Below, piece by piece: positions 28,532-39,470 of a DNA stretch of 64,000 nucleotides (position 1 is the first letter of the stretch; each line of letters starts with the position of its first letter). The stretch covers positions 62,001 to 126,000 of the forward strand of contig NZ_JADLZT010000008.1 in the NCBI RefSeq assembly GCF_015453285.1. Reading direction: 5' to 3'. Both the position numbers and the translations under genes were made by a program. The stretch comes from Lysobacter niastensis. Lineage in GTDB: Bacteria; Pseudomonadota; Gammaproteobacteria; Xanthomonadales; Xanthomonadaceae. A model generated the notes under the pieces. That model was given only the letters and a program-made list of their open reading frames with translations. It ran no database searches and was not told where the DNA came from.

Positions 28532-30238
28532 ATGATGCGATCGAACATGGCCCGCGCCATCCGCGTGTCGCTGGCTTCCGTGCCCCTGCTCGTGGCGACC
28601 ACGGCGCAGGCCGCCACGCCGGACATCTACGGCACGCTCGAACCCTTCGCCAGCGAAGCGGTGTACTTCGTCGTCACCGACCGCTTCGTCAATGGCGATA
28701 CGTCCAACGACCAGCGCGAGCAGGGCGGAGCGGATCCGGCGCGTCGTACGTTCGACCGCCGCATTCCGGGGCCCAACGGCGAGAGCGACAACATCGGCTA
28801 CCTCGGTGGCGATTTCAAAGGCGTGCTCGACAACGCCGGCTACATCCGCGGCATGGGCTTCACGTCGGTGTGGGTCACGCCGATCGTCGATCAGCCCGAT
28901 GAAGCCTTCACCGGCGGCAAGCCCGCCAGCTGGGGCAGCTTCTGGACCGACCAGGGCAAGACCGGTTACCACGGCTACTGGGGCGTCAATTTCTACAAGC
29001 TCGACGAACACCTTCCGAGCCCGGGCCTGGACTTCGGCGGGTTCACGAAGGCGATGCAGGGGCAGGGCCTTAAGGTCGTGCTCGACATCGTCGGCAACCA
29101 CGGCTCGCCGTCGTTCACGATGCCGGTGGATCAGCCGAAGTTCGGTGAGGTCTACGACGCGAACGGGGCGCTGCTCGCCGATCACCAGAACCTGCCGCCG
29201 GACCAACTCGATCCCCAGCACAACCCGCTGCACGCGTTCTTCCACACCACGCCCGAGATCGCCGAGCTGTCGAACTTCGACGACACCAATCCGGCGGTGA
29301 TGGACTACCTGGCCGGCGCCTACGCGCAATGGCTGGACCAGGGCGCTGCCGCGCTGCGCATCGACACCATCGGCTGGATGCCGCACGCATTCTGGAAGGA
29401 GTTCGCGCGCCGCATGCGCGAACGCCGTCCGGGCCTTTTCATGTTCGGCGAGAACTTCGACTACCACCCCGACAAGATCGCGCCGCACACCTGGGCGGAG
29501 AACGGCGGCATCAGCGTGCTCGACTTCCCGCTGAAGGAGCGCATGGGCGAGGTGTTCGGGCGCGGCAAGGACGGCAAGCAGGCTGGCTACGAACGCCTGG
29601 AAGGCCGTCTCTACCTGCGCGGCGGCCCGTACGCCAATCCGTACGACCTGATGACCTTCTACGACAACCATGACATGCCGCGCCTGGATGCCAGCGACGC
29701 CGGCTTCATCGACGCGCACAACTGGTTGTTCACCGCGCGCGGCATCCCGGTGGTCTATTACGGCTCCGAAGTCGGCTTCATGCGTGGCCGCGCCGAGCAT
29801 GCCGGCAACCGCAACTACTTCGGCCAGGAGCGCGTCGACGGCGCTGCCGGAAACCCGATCCACGACAGCCTGGCGCGTATCGCCAAGGTTCGTGCCGCGT
29901 CACCGGCGCTGCAGCGCGGCGTGCAGCTGGACGTGCTGATGAAGGGCGACCGCGCTGCGTTCTACCGCGTGTACCAGCACGACGGCGTCGCGCAGACCGC
30001 ACTGGTGCTGCTCAACAAGGGCGATGCGCCGGCCGCGTTCGAAGTGAAGCGCTGGCTGCAGGCGGGCCAATGGCGCGCGGCGCTCGGTGGCGGCGAGATC
30101 GCCGTTGGCGAGAAGGGGCGCCTCGATGCGACCGTGCCGGCGCACGGCGTCGAGGTCTACTTGCTGGATGCGCCAGTGACGCGTGCCGACCTGCTGCGCG
30201 AGTCGAGCAAGTCGATGGCGGCGGGGCGGGGGCGCTGA
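28532..30238 (+). CDS. Exported GH13 alpha-amylase-type enzyme
   Basis: 568 residues with a signal peptide (cleavage after AQA, residue 27) and a complete GH13 core: N-terminal FVVTDRFVNGD, region I DIVGNH (185-190), nucleophile Asp278 (ALRIDTIGW), acid/base Glu307 (MFGENFDYH) and Asp381 (FYDNHDMPR), followed by a short domain C. The N-terminal arrangement with GYLGGDFKGV and KTGYHGYWG resembles cyclodextrin glucanotransferases and related bacterial amylases, but the extra D and E domains of CGTases are absent. GAGGAG lies 6 bases before the ATG at 28532. Third gene of the glycosidase-transporter operon; a REP pair follows it. Confidence 0.9.
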   Translation: MMRSNMARAIRVSLASVPLLVATTAQAATPDIYGTLEPFASEAVYFVVTDRFVNGDTSNDQREQGGADPARRTFDRRIPGPNGESDNIGYLGGDFKGVLDNAGYIRGMGFTSVWVTPIVDQPDEAFTGGKPASWGSFWTDQGKTGYHGYWGVNFYKLDEHLPSPGLDFGGFTKAMQGQGLKVVLDIVGNHGSPSFTMPVDQPKFGEVYDANGALLADHQNLPPDQLDPQHNPLHAFFHTTPEIAELSNFDDTNPAVMDYLAGAYAQWLDQGAAALRIDTIGWMPHAFWKEFARRMRERRPGLFMFGENFDYHPDKIAPHTWAENGGISVLDFPLKERMGEVFGRGKDGKQAGYERLEGRLYLRGGPYANPYDLMTFYDNHDMPRLDASDAGFIDAHNWLFTARGIPVVYYGSEVGFMRGRAEHAGNRNYFGQERVDGAAGNPIHDSLARIAKVRAASPALQRGVQLDVLMKGDRAAFYRVYQHDGVAQTALVLLNKGDAPAAFEVKRWLQAGQWRAALGGGEIAVGEKGRLDATVPAHGVEVYLLDAPVTRADLLRESSKSMAAGRGR

Positions 30239-30256
30239 AGGACTGCAGTAGTGTCA

Positions 30257-30371
30257 CCCGTTCGCTCTGAGCGTAGGCCCAAAGGGCCGAAGTCGAAGGG
30301 GCGTACGGACCGATCGACGCCCGTTTAATCCTTCGACTCCGCGCTGCGCGCTACGCTCAGGACGAACGGTG
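30257..30371. repeat. REP-like pair A (inverted copies)
   Basis: Two copies of a ~43-base element face each other: plus copy at 30257-30301 (CCGTTCGCTCTGAGCGTAGG ... GAAGTCGAAGG) and minus copy at 30328-30371 (ATCCTTCGACTCCG ... CTCAGGACGAACGG). The plus copy is diverged. They fill most of the 190-base gap between the convergent amylase and LacI genes. Confidence 0.85.
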
Positions 30372-30428
30372 ATGGGGAGGGCGGAAGGGCGTGGCAATGA
30401 GAGGCGCGTTGAGCTGAAAAGGCGCTCA

Positions 30429-31586
<1,158 letters not shown>

Positions 31587-32282
31587 TCAGGCCGGCAGCT
31601 GGAACAGGCGGCCGATCAGCGAGGCCGCGGCCATCGCCAGCGCGCCCCAGAACACCACCCGCAAGGCGCCGCGACCCACGGCCGCGCCGCCGGCCCGTGC
31701 CGCAAGCGCGCCCGAGAGGCACAGGCCCAGCAGCGTCGCGGCGATGGTCGTCGCCTCGACCCGCGCCGCCGGAGCCAGCACGGCGGCGGCCATCGGCAGC
31801 AGCGCGCCGGTGGCGAACGCGCCGGCCGATGCCAGCGCCGCCTGCACCGGGCGCGCACGCAGCGTGTCGGTGATGCCCAGCTCGTCTCGGGCATGGCTGC
31901 CCAGCGCGTCGTGCGCGGTGAGCTGCGCGGCAACCTGGCGCGCGAGGTCGGGGTCCAGGCCTCGGCGGACGTAGATGACGGTGAGCTCGAAGAGCTCGCT
32001 TTCCGGATCCTCGGCCAGCTCGCGCCGCTCCTTGGCGAGGTCGGCGTGCTCGGTGTCGGCCTGCGACTGCACCGACACGTACTCGCCCGCAGCCATCGAC
32101 ATCGCCCCGGCGACCAGGCCAGCGATGCCGCTGGTGAGCACCGCGCCCTGGCTGGCGCCGCTGGCGGCGACACCGACCACCAGGCCGGCGATCGACACGA
32201 TGCCGTCATTGGCGCCGAGCACGGCAGCACGCAGCCAGCCCGCGCGATCGGATCGGTGGTGTTCGGCGTGCCGGCTTCGCAT
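31587..32282 (-). CDS. VIT1/CCC1-family iron or manganese transporter
   Basis: 231 residues, membrane-embedded. The N-terminal pair of helices carries the family motif AAVLGANDGIVSIAGLVVGVA, and the cytosolic segment contains MAAGEYVSVQSQADTE and an acidic helix ending in LFELTVIYVRRGLDPDLARQVA, as in VIT1-type divalent-cation exporters. Three more hydrophobic segments lie in the C-terminal half. AGGAAGGACC precedes the ATG. Neighbours give no clue to the metal or its regulation. Confidence 0.9.
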   Translation of the reverse strand: MRSRHAEHHRSDRAGWLRAAVLGANDGIVSIAGLVVGVAASGASQGAVLTSGIAGLVAGAMSMAAGEYVSVQSQADTEHADLAKERRELAEDPESELFELTVIYVRRGLDPDLARQVAAQLTAHDALGSHARDELGITDTLRARPVQAALASAGAFATGALLPMAAAVLAPAARVEATTIAATLLGLCLSGALAARAGGAAVGRGALRVVFWGALAMAAASLIGRLFQLPA

Positions 32283-32487
32283 CGGTCCTTCCTGCTTTCG
32301 AACAAGGGGGTGCCGGTGTCGTCACGATTCCCGGTGCGGGCACCAGTAGCGCGGCCAGACTACAGCGTTGCAGCGTGGAGGTTGTTCGGAAACGGCCGGG
32401 GACTACACTGGACGGGTATTGCTATTGCAGGCGGCGGCCGCATATCGCAGACCGGCTTCCTCCTAGCCACTCCCCCACGAGGTGCGC

Positions 32488-33864
32488 GTGTCCGGTCCCA
32501 GTCAGGTCAAGGATGTCCCCATCACTGCCGGCGCCGAGGGGCGCGCGCAGCTGATCGATTTTCTCGGTTCCGGCGTGCGTGCGCCGCAGGACTGGAAGAT
32601 CGGTACCGAGCACGAGAAGTTCGGATTCCGCACCGATGATCTGCGTCCGCCCACGTTCGACGGCGAGCGCGGCATCGAGGCGTTGCTCAAGGGCCTGACC
32701 CAGTTCGGCTGGGCGCCGGTCGAAGAGAACGGGAGAGTCATCGCGCTGAGCCGCGACAACGCCGCGGTCTCGCTGGAACCGGCCGGCCAGCTGGAACTGT
32801 CCGGCGCGCCGCTGGCGACGCTGCACGACACCTGCTGCGAGGCATCCACCCACCTGAAGGAAGTGCGCGCGGTCGCCGAACCGATGGGGCTGGGTTTCCT
32901 CGGCATGGGCTTCCAGCCCAAGTGGCGCCGCGACGAGATGCCGTGGATGCCCAAGGGCCGCTACAAGATCATGCGCGAGTACATGCCGAAGGTCGGCTCG
33001 CTCGGCCTGGACATGATGACCCGCACCAGCACTGTGCAGGTCAATCTCGATGTCGCTTCCGAAGCCGACATGGTCAAGAAGTTTCGCGTGTCGCTGGCCC
33101 TGCAGTCGGTCGCGACGGCGCTGTTCGCCGATTCGCCGTTCACCGAGGGCGAGCCCAACGGCTTCCTCAGCTACCGGTCGCACATCTGGACCGACACCGA
33201 TCCGAACCGCACCGGCCTGCTCGACTTCGTGTTCGAGGACGGCTTCGGCTACGAGCGTTACGTCGATTACCTGCTCGACGTGCCGATGTACTTCGTCTAC
33301 CGCGACGGAAAGTACATCGACGCCAGCGGCCAGTCGTTCCGCGCTTTCCTCGACGGCAAGCTGCCGGCCTATCCGGACCAGCTGCCGTCGATCAAGGACT
33401 GGGCCGACCACAGCACCACCGCGTTCCCGGAAGTGCGGCTGAAGAAGTACCTGGAAATGCGCGGCGCCGACTCCGGCCCGTGGAACCGCATCTGCGCGCT
33501 GTCGGCGTTCTGGGTGGGCCTGCTGTACGACCAGACCGCGCTGGATGCGGCATGGGACCTGGTCAAGGACTTCTCGCTGGAGGAATTGCACGCGCTGCGC
33601 AACGGCGTGCCGCGGCAGGCGCTGAAGCTGCCGTTCCGCAACGGCACCGTGCTCGACATCGCGCGCCGCGCGCTGGAGATCTCCGCGCATGGCCTCAAGG
33701 CCCGCGACCGTCGCAACCGCAACGGCGCCGACGAGTCGATTTACCTGTCGCCACTGATGGAGTTCGCCGAAGCCGGCATCACCCCGGCCGAGCGCAAGCT
33801 GGAACTCTTCCACGGCACCTGGGGCGGCAGCGTCGATCCGGTGTTCACCGAGTACGCGTACTGA
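32488..33864 (+). CDS. gshA: Glutamate-cysteine ligase (plant/Xanthomonas type)
   Basis: A 458-residue cytoplasmic enzyme for the first step of glutathione synthesis. Diagnostic segments are KIGTEHEKFGFR near residue 45, ISLEPAGQLELSG-like (AVSLEPAGQLELSG), GMGFQPKWRRDEMPWMPKGRY and TRTSTVQVNLDVASEADMVKKFR, all features of the plant/alphaproteobacterial-type GCL rather than E. coli GshA. GTG at 32488 follows ACGAGG by 5 bases; a GTG two codons earlier overlaps that site and is less likely. Glutathione made here would serve the formaldehyde pathway at 39940-42536. Confidence 0.93.
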   Translation: MSGPSQVKDVPITAGAEGRAQLIDFLGSGVRAPQDWKIGTEHEKFGFRTDDLRPPTFDGERGIEALLKGLTQFGWAPVEENGRVIALSRDNAAVSLEPAGQLELSGAPLATLHDTCCEASTHLKEVRAVAEPMGLGFLGMGFQPKWRRDEMPWMPKGRYKIMREYMPKVGSLGLDMMTRTSTVQVNLDVASEADMVKKFRVSLALQSVATALFADSPFTEGEPNGFLSYRSHIWTDTDPNRTGLLDFVFEDGFGYERYVDYLLDVPMYFVYRDGKYIDASGQSFRAFLDGKLPAYPDQLPSIKDWADHSTTAFPEVRLKKYLEMRGADSGPWNRICALSAFWVGLLYDQTALDAAWDLVKDFSLEELHALRNGVPRQALKLPFRNGTVLDIARRALEISAHGLKARDRRNRNGADESIYLSPLMEFAEAGITPAERKLELFHGTWGGSVDPVFTEYAY

Positions 33865-33885
33865 CGGCGTGTCCGACGAGCCCGG

Positions 33886-34575
33886 TCAGTCGCCGATGAA
33901 GTCGGTATAGGCGAAGCGTCCGTCGCGCAGCACCGTCTCGCCGCGACGGACCTGGAGCGGTTCATTGAACATCGGGCCGGCGGCGGCGAGGGTGTGGAAC
34001 TCGCCGCGCTCGCCGCAGGGGTCCACGCCGGCGGGCAGGTCGCGCAGCAGCGCCGCATCGAAGGCCCGTCCGGCGAACGCGTCGCCCAGCTGCGTGGTGT
34101 CGACGCAGCACAGCCAGGCGCGCAGGCCGCCGTCGATCATCTCGCGCGCCAGCTGTGTCGTGTCGGAGCCGAACAGCGGGTAGTGCGGCGTCCAGCCCAG
34201 CTGCGCGCAGAGTGCGTCGCGGTACGCCCGGATGTCCTCCAGGAACAGGTCGCCGAAGGCGATGTCGCGCAGGCCGGGGAATCGGCTGCGCGCGTCCTCC
34301 AGACCCTGGGCGAACACCCGCTCGTAGGTGTCGTTATCGGCGCGCTGCGGCATCCAGGCTTCGATCACGGGAATACCGGCGGCGCGGGCCTGTGCCTGCA
34401 GCACATCGCGACGGATGCCCTGCATCGCGACGCGGTCATAGCCTTCGGTGAGCGTGGTCAGCAGTCCGACGACTTCGACGTCGTCGCGCTGGCGCAGCGC
34501 GTGCAGGGTCCAGGCGGCGTCCTTGCCGCCGCTCCAGGAAAGCAGGATCGGGGTGCGTGTCATGGGAGGAAGCAT
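33886..34575 (-). CDS. Dph6/DUF71-like adenine nucleotide alpha-hydrolase
   Basis: 229 residues. The N-terminal LLSWSGGKDAAWTL is a PP-loop (SGGKDS-type) ATP pyrophosphatase motif, and the later GECGERGEFHT-like segment (DPCGERGEFHTLAAAGPMF) is the DUF71/Dph6 hallmark. Eukaryotic Dph6 amidates diphthine; bacteria lack that target, so the bacterial role is unknown. The ATG at 34575 has GAGGAA 6 bases upstream, whereas the ATG at 34563 has no usable ribosome site. It converges with gshA 21 bases away. Confidence 0.87.
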   Translation of the reverse strand: MLPPMTRTPILLSWSGGKDAAWTLHALRQRDDVEVVGLLTTLTEGYDRVAMQGIRRDVLQAQARAAGIPVIEAWMPQRADNDTYERVFAQGLEDARSRFPGLRDIAFGDLFLEDIRAYRDALCAQLGWTPHYPLFGSDTTQLAREMIDGGLRAWLCCVDTTQLGDAFAGRAFDAALLRDLPAGVDPCGERGEFHTLAAAGPMFNEPLQVRRGETVLRDGRFAYTDFIGD

Positions 34576-34881
34576 GCGGCATTCCTCGGCACCCTGACAG
34601 AACTGTCGCGGCGACTGCCGTCACCTCCAGTCCACGCTCCGTCCATCCTTCGACTCCGCTTCGCTACGCTCAGGACGAACGGTGTTGGTTTCCGGACTCA
34701 TCCCATGCGAAGCAGTGTCTATCCCCACCGTTCGTCCTGAGCGTAGGCGCGCAGCGCCGGAGTCGAAGGATGAATGGTCTGGAGTTCTTCAGTCACGTAA
34801 GGCTGTCTCCAAGTGTTTGAGCGAAGGGAAGTGAGAGGACGCGTAGCGACCCTCCTCTCATTCCCCACACTCGCTGCACCC
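34576..34881. other. Intergenic interval holding REP pair B
   Basis: This 306-base gap between the Dph6-like and TPR genes is mostly the REP pair listed separately. The rest shows no gene or obvious regulatory element beyond the promoter expected for the Dph6-like gene. Confidence 0.6.
34644..34772. repeat. REP-like pair B (inverted copies)
   Basis: The minus-oriented short copy at 34644-34684 has a CTTCG centre; the plus-oriented long copy at 34726-34772 has the self-complementary centre GGCGCGCAGCGCC. About 41 bases separate them. They are the best-preserved copies in the window. Confidence 0.9.
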
Positions 34882-36537
34882 TCAGAACCGCGACGCCGCC
34901 AGCTTCACGTCCGCCCACTGCCATGCAGCTGCCTGCCTGCGGTCGCTTTCCGCCGCGGCGTCGCTCTGCTTCATCGCGCGCTGCGCTTGTGCCTGCCCGT
35001 ACAGCGACCAGCCGTTCTCGGGGTACTTGACGAGGTCTTCGGCGTAGACGGTTGCGGCTTCCTTGGCGCGGCCGGCGTCGAGCAGCGCGGCACCGAGGTA
35101 TGGACGCACCGGCAACGGCCAGTCCGGCGGTTCGTTGTAACTGAGCAGGTCCTCGGCAGCGGCGGCCTTGCGCAGCGAGGCGATGCCGTCCTTGCGGTTG
35201 CCGCTGGCCAGCTGCAGTTCGCCGCGCAGCATTTCCTCGGCGACGTCGAGCACCTTGTCGGCGGTATTGATGTCGAAGAACGCCACCTTCTGCAGGCCCG
35301 GTTCGGTCGCGAGTTTGCGCAGCGCGTCGAGCTCGGCCTGCGCGTCCTTCGTCTTGCCGGTGCGCACGTAGGCCATGCCGCGCGCGAAGTGCCAGATCGC
35401 GGTCGGGTAGGGCTGCGGCGCCGGCGCCTGTTCCTGCGCGAGGATCGCGTCCCACTCGCCGAAGCGCGCCTGTGCGAACAGCGGCGCCACGACGAACTGC
35501 TGCATGAAGGCCATCTCGTCCAGTTTGGCCATGTCGGCGCGCTGCGCGGTCTGGCGCGCGGCCTCCAGCGCCAGCGTGCGTGAGCCGTGCAGGGCGGCGG
35601 TCATCGCCGCGAAGTGCCAGTTGTGCGGCACGTAGCCGAGCGGATAGACGCCGTTGCTGCCGCGGCACACGGCGAGGAAGTCCTTGTCGGCCGTGCTCGC
35701 TGCGAAATTGGTCAGCGTGGCGTCGTGGTAGCGGCCGGTGCGGATGTAGATGTGCGCGGGCATGTGCACCAGGTGGCCGGAGCCCGGCGCGAGCGAGGCC
35801 AGCTTGTCGGCGTAGGGTTCGGCGCGCTGCGGCGTCTGCGACGCTTCCACCGCGTGGATGTAGTAATGCGCCGCGCCGATATGGTTGGGATTGCGTGCAA
35901 GCACGCGCTCAAGTGCCGCTACCAGCTCGTTGGTGTACTGCGTGGGCTGGCCGTCAGGCGTCCAGTACGCCCACGGCGACAGGTCCATCAGCGCTTCGGC
36001 GTAGAGCGTGGCGATGTCGTCGTCTTCGGGGAAACGCTTCGCGGCGTCCGCCATCGCCTTCGCGTAGGCCTCGTCCAGCGGCTTGCGATCCTCGGGAGCG
36101 GGCGTCGCATAGCGCTTGGCCAGCGCCTCGATCAGCGCACGGTCGGCAGGGCGCACCTTGCCGGAAAGCTGCATCGCGCGTGAGGCGAGCGAGGTGGCGT
36201 CGGCCGCGAGTTCCGGCGCCATCGGCAGGTTGATGTTGGGACCCAGCACCAGCGCCTCGCCCCAGGCGCACATCGCGCACTTGGGATCGAGTCGCGAGGC
36301 TTCCGCGAACGCGCGGCGGGCCGTCTCGTGGTTGAAGCCGTACGCAAGCCGCAGCCCCTGGTCGAAATAACGCTGCGCGGCCGGCACGTCGGTATCGATC
36401 TCGCGATGCAGGTTGCCGAAGGTCTCGAACAGCGGCGGGCCGGGCGTGGCGGTCGCCTCTTCGCGGACCGGCGCGGCGGAATCGCAGGAAGACAACGCGA
36501 GGACCAGCATCAGGGGCAGCGTGAGCGGACGGAGCAT
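34882..36537 (-). CDS. Tetratricopeptide-type lipoprotein
   Basis: 551 residues. The signal ends in LSSC (Cys18), so the protein is lipidated. Helical repeats follow: AQRYFDQGLRLAYGFNHETARRAFAEASRLDP (~54-85) is a clear TPR, with further repeat-like pairs around AHYYIHAVE, YADKLASLAPGSGHLVHMPAHIYIRTGRY and the C-terminal AGRAKEAATVYAEDLVKYPENGWSLYG. The DPKCAMCAWGEAL segment has a CxxC pair. Such proteins occur widely in Proteobacteria without an assigned function. GGAA lies 6 bases before the ATG. It is divergent from ppc. Confidence 0.85.
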   Translation of the reverse strand: MLRPLTLPLMLVLALSSCDSAAPVREEATATPGPPLFETFGNLHREIDTDVPAAQRYFDQGLRLAYGFNHETARRAFAEASRLDPKCAMCAWGEALVLGPNINLPMAPELAADATSLASRAMQLSGKVRPADRALIEALAKRYATPAPEDRKPLDEAYAKAMADAAKRFPEDDDIATLYAEALMDLSPWAYWTPDGQPTQYTNELVAALERVLARNPNHIGAAHYYIHAVEASQTPQRAEPYADKLASLAPGSGHLVHMPAHIYIRTGRYHDATLTNFAASTADKDFLAVCRGSNGVYPLGYVPHNWHFAAMTAALHGSRTLALEAARQTAQRADMAKLDEMAFMQQFVVAPLFAQARFGEWDAILAQEQAPAPQPYPTAIWHFARGMAYVRTGKTKDAQAELDALRKLATEPGLQKVAFFDINTADKVLDVAEEMLRGELQLASGNRKDGIASLRKAAAAEDLLSYNEPPDWPLPVRPYLGAALLDAGRAKEAATVYAEDLVKYPENGWSLYGQAQAQRAMKQSDAAAESDRRQAAAWQWADVKLAASRF

Positions 36538-36688
36538 GGCGGATTCCGATGGCGGTGGGCGGTGGCGGCCGGCGGGGAGGGGAACGAAAGCCAAGGGGGT
36601 ACAACGCCAAGCGTACCCCCGTCCGGTCGCGTGATCGTTGCTCCTGTAACCGTCGCCGGAAAATGTTGCAGTGCGGTAGGCTCGCGGA

Positions 36689-39451
36689 ATGAGCGCCCCC
36701 CGCGAGCCCGCCGTAGAGCCTGCCGAAGAACCGTTGCGCGTGGTCGAGTTCGCGCCGACCGACGCGTTGTTGCGCGAGGACGTCAAGGCCGTAGGTGCCC
36801 TCGTCGGCGAGATCCTGGCCGAACAGCGCGGGCCGCAATTCCTCGAAGCCGTCGAGCGCCTGCGCCGCGCCGCGATCCGGCGCCGCGAGAGCGACGCACC
36901 GGCATCGGAACTGGCGCAGGCACTGGCCGGCATCGAACTGGAGCAGGCCGGCGACCTGGTGCGCGCGTTCGCGACCTATTTCCAGGCGGTCAACGTCGCC
37001 GAGCGCGTGCACCGCATCCGCCGACGCCGCGACTACGAGCGCAGCGGCGCCGGCGCACAGCCGGGCAGCCTGCGCGAGGTGCTGGCGACGCTGGTCACGC
37101 AGGGCGTGAGCCTGGAAGAACTGGCGACGCTGCTGCCGCGGCTGCGCATCGAGCCGGTGTTCACCGCGCACCCGACCGAAGCGGTGCGGCGCGCGCTGCT
37201 CGACAAGGAACGGCAGATCGTCACCTGCCTGATCGAGGACATCGATCGCGGCCGCACGCCGTACGAGCGCCGCGCCGACCACGAGCGCATCCGCCTGGCG
37301 CTGACCGCGAGCTGGCAGACCGCCGAGGCCTCGCCAGTGAAGCCAAGCGTCGCCGACGAGTTCGAGCACGTCAGCTATTACCTGTCGGAAGTGCTGTACC
37401 GCGTGCTGCCGGTGTTCTACGAGTTGTTCGAGGACGCGTTGCAGCAGGCGTACGGCGAAGCCGCCGCGGTGCCGGCCGTGCTCGGCTTCGGCACCTGGGT
37501 CGGCGGCGACATGGACGGCAATCCGAACGTCGGTGCCGACACGATCGCCGCGACGCTGGCCGGCCAGCGCGCGCTGGTGCTGGCGGCGTACCGGCGCGAC
37601 ATCGCCTCGCTCGGCGAACTGCTGAGCCAGTCGGTGAATCGCGTCGGCGTGTCGGACGAAGTACTCGCGCGCATCGAGGAATACCGCTACCTGCTGCCGC
37701 GTGCCGCTTCGACGCTGAAGCCGCGCCACGCCGACATGCCCTATCGCAATCTGTTGACGCTCATCGCCGCCCGCCTGCAGGCCACGTCCGACGACCACGT
37801 CAACGGCTATCCGGATGCATCCGCCTTCCTCGCCGATGTGCTCGCGATCGAACGCAGCCTGGCCGCGCACCATGGCGAGCATGCGGGTGGCTTCGCCGTG
37901 CGGCGCCTGCGCCGGCGACTGGAGTGCTTCGGTTTCCACCTCGCCAGTCTCGACCTGCGCCAGGACTCGGGCACGCACGACGCGGCGCTGGCCGAACTGC
38001 TCGGCGATGCGCAATGGGACACCCGTAGTCACGAGGACCGCGCTGAACGCCTGCACGCGCTGCTCGACGGCAGCGCGCCGGCGCCGAGCACCGGCAACGG
38101 CACCGCACGGCCGACGCTCGACGTGTTCCGCGCGGTGTCGCGCCTGCGCATGCGTTACGGTGCGCGCGCCTTCGGCCCGTACATCGTCAGCATGAGCCGC
38201 AGCGCAGCGGACGCGCTGGCGGTGCTGGCGCTGGCGCGAATCGCCGGCTGCGTCGACGACGACGGCCGCGTGCCTCTGGACGTGGCGCCGCTGTTCGAGA
38301 CCGTCGACGATCTCGACGCCGCCGTCGATTCGCTGCGCGCGCTGTTCGCCGATCCGGTCTATCGCCGCCACCTGGCCTCGCGCGGCGATCGCCAGGTCGT
38401 GATGCTCGGCTATTCCGACAGTGCCAAGGACGGCGGCCTCGTGGCCTCGCGCTGGGCGCTGCAGCAGACCCAGGTCGCGCTGACCCAGCTCGCCGCCGAA
38501 AGCGGCGTGCGCATCGCCTTCTTCCACGGCCGCGGCGGTTCGATCAGCCGCGGTGGCGGCAAGACCGAGCGCGCGGTGATCGCCGCGCCACGCGGCTCGG
38601 TCGACGGCTTCTTGCGCCTGACCGAGCAGGGCGAGGTGATCCACCGCAAGTACGGCATCCGCGCGATCGCGCTGCGCAACCTCGAGCAGTCCACCGGCGC
38701 GGTGCTGCGCGCGACGCTGCGACCGCGCCCGCCGGAAGTGCGCGAGGAGCGCTGGCGCGCGATCGCTGCCGAACTGGCCGCGCAGGCGCGCGCGCGCTAC
38801 CGCGCACTGGTGCACGACCATCCGGATTTCCCCGCGTACTTCCGCGCCGCCACGCCCATCGACGTGATCGAGCGACTGCGCATCGGTTCCCGCCCAAGCA
38901 AGCGCGCCACCGATACGGGCCAGACCTCGTTGCCCGGAATCGGTTCGCTGCGCGCGATCCCGTGGGTGTTCGCGTGGGCGCAGAATCGCGCCGGTTTGAC
39001 TGCGTGGTATGGCGTCGGCACCGCGCTGGAAGCCGCGCTGCAGCGCCACGGCCGCGACGCGCTGGCGGAAATGGCGCGCGACTGGGCGTTCTTCGGCACG
39101 CTGATCGACGACGTCGAGATGGTGCTGGCCAAGTCCGACCCGGGGATCTTCGAGCGCTACTCGCTGCTGGCGGGCGAACTGCACGAGCGCTTCCATCCGG
39201 GCATCGCCGCCGAGTTCGAACGCACGCGCGCCGCGGTGCTGGCGATCAAGGGCAGCGACGAACTGCTGGCCGGCGACTACCGCCTGCGCCAGTCGATCCG
39301 CCTGCGCAATCCGTACGTGGACCCGATCAGCCTGCTGCAGGTCGACCTGCTTGCCCGCTGGCGCGCCGCCGGCCGCCCCGACGACGCGCTGTTGCAGGCG
39401 CTGGTGGCGACGGTCAACGGCATTTCGGCGGGGATACAGAACACCGGTTGA
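36689..39451 (+). CDS. ppc: Phosphoenolpyruvate carboxylase
   Basis: A 920-residue enzyme that fixes bicarbonate onto PEP to make oxaloacetate. Visible signatures are VFTAHPTEAVRR (catalytic His, ~residue 160), GTWVGGDMDGNPNV, the active-site GYSDSAKDGG, FHGRGGSISRGGGK and the C-terminal QNTG. Length is in the usual bacterial range. The start at 36689 gives a short Pro/Glu-rich lead. A small hypothetical gene follows 19 bases after the stop and may be co-transcribed. Confidence 0.97.
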   Translation: MSAPREPAVEPAEEPLRVVEFAPTDALLREDVKAVGALVGEILAEQRGPQFLEAVERLRRAAIRRRESDAPASELAQALAGIELEQAGDLVRAFATYFQAVNVAERVHRIRRRRDYERSGAGAQPGSLREVLATLVTQGVSLEELATLLPRLRIEPVFTAHPTEAVRRALLDKERQIVTCLIEDIDRGRTPYERRADHERIRLALTASWQTAEASPVKPSVADEFEHVSYYLSEVLYRVLPVFYELFEDALQQAYGEAAAVPAVLGFGTWVGGDMDGNPNVGADTIAATLAGQRALVLAAYRRDIASLGELLSQSVNRVGVSDEVLARIEEYRYLLPRAASTLKPRHADMPYRNLLTLIAARLQATSDDHVNGYPDASAFLADVLAIERSLAAHHGEHAGGFAVRRLRRRLECFGFHLASLDLRQDSGTHDAALAELLGDAQWDTRSHEDRAERLHALLDGSAPAPSTGNGTARPTLDVFRAVSRLRMRYGARAFGPYIVSMSRSAADALAVLALARIAGCVDDDGRVPLDVAPLFETVDDLDAAVDSLRALFADPVYRRHLASRGDRQVVMLGYSDSAKDGGLVASRWALQQTQVALTQLAAESGVRIAFFHGRGGSISRGGGKTERAVIAAPRGSVDGFLRLTEQGEVIHRKYGIRAIALRNLEQSTGAVLRATLRPRPPEVREERWRAIAAELAAQARARYRALVHDHPDFPAYFRAATPIDVIERLRIGSRPSKRATDTGQTSLPGIGSLRAIPWVFAWAQNRAGLTAWYGVGTALEAALQRHGRDALAEMARDWAFFGTLIDDVEMVLAKSDPGIFERYSLLAGELHERFHPGIAAEFERTRAAVLAIKGSDELLAGDYRLRQSIRLRNPYVDPISLLQVDLLARWRAAGRPDDALLQALVATVNGISAGIQNTG

Positions 39452-39470
39452 GGGCGCATCATCGGCGCCG

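Noticed and set aside
28532-30238. Calling this enzyme a true cyclodextrin glucanotransferase
   Set aside because: The N-terminal motifs resemble CGTases, but the protein is about 100 residues too short and lacks the D and E domains.
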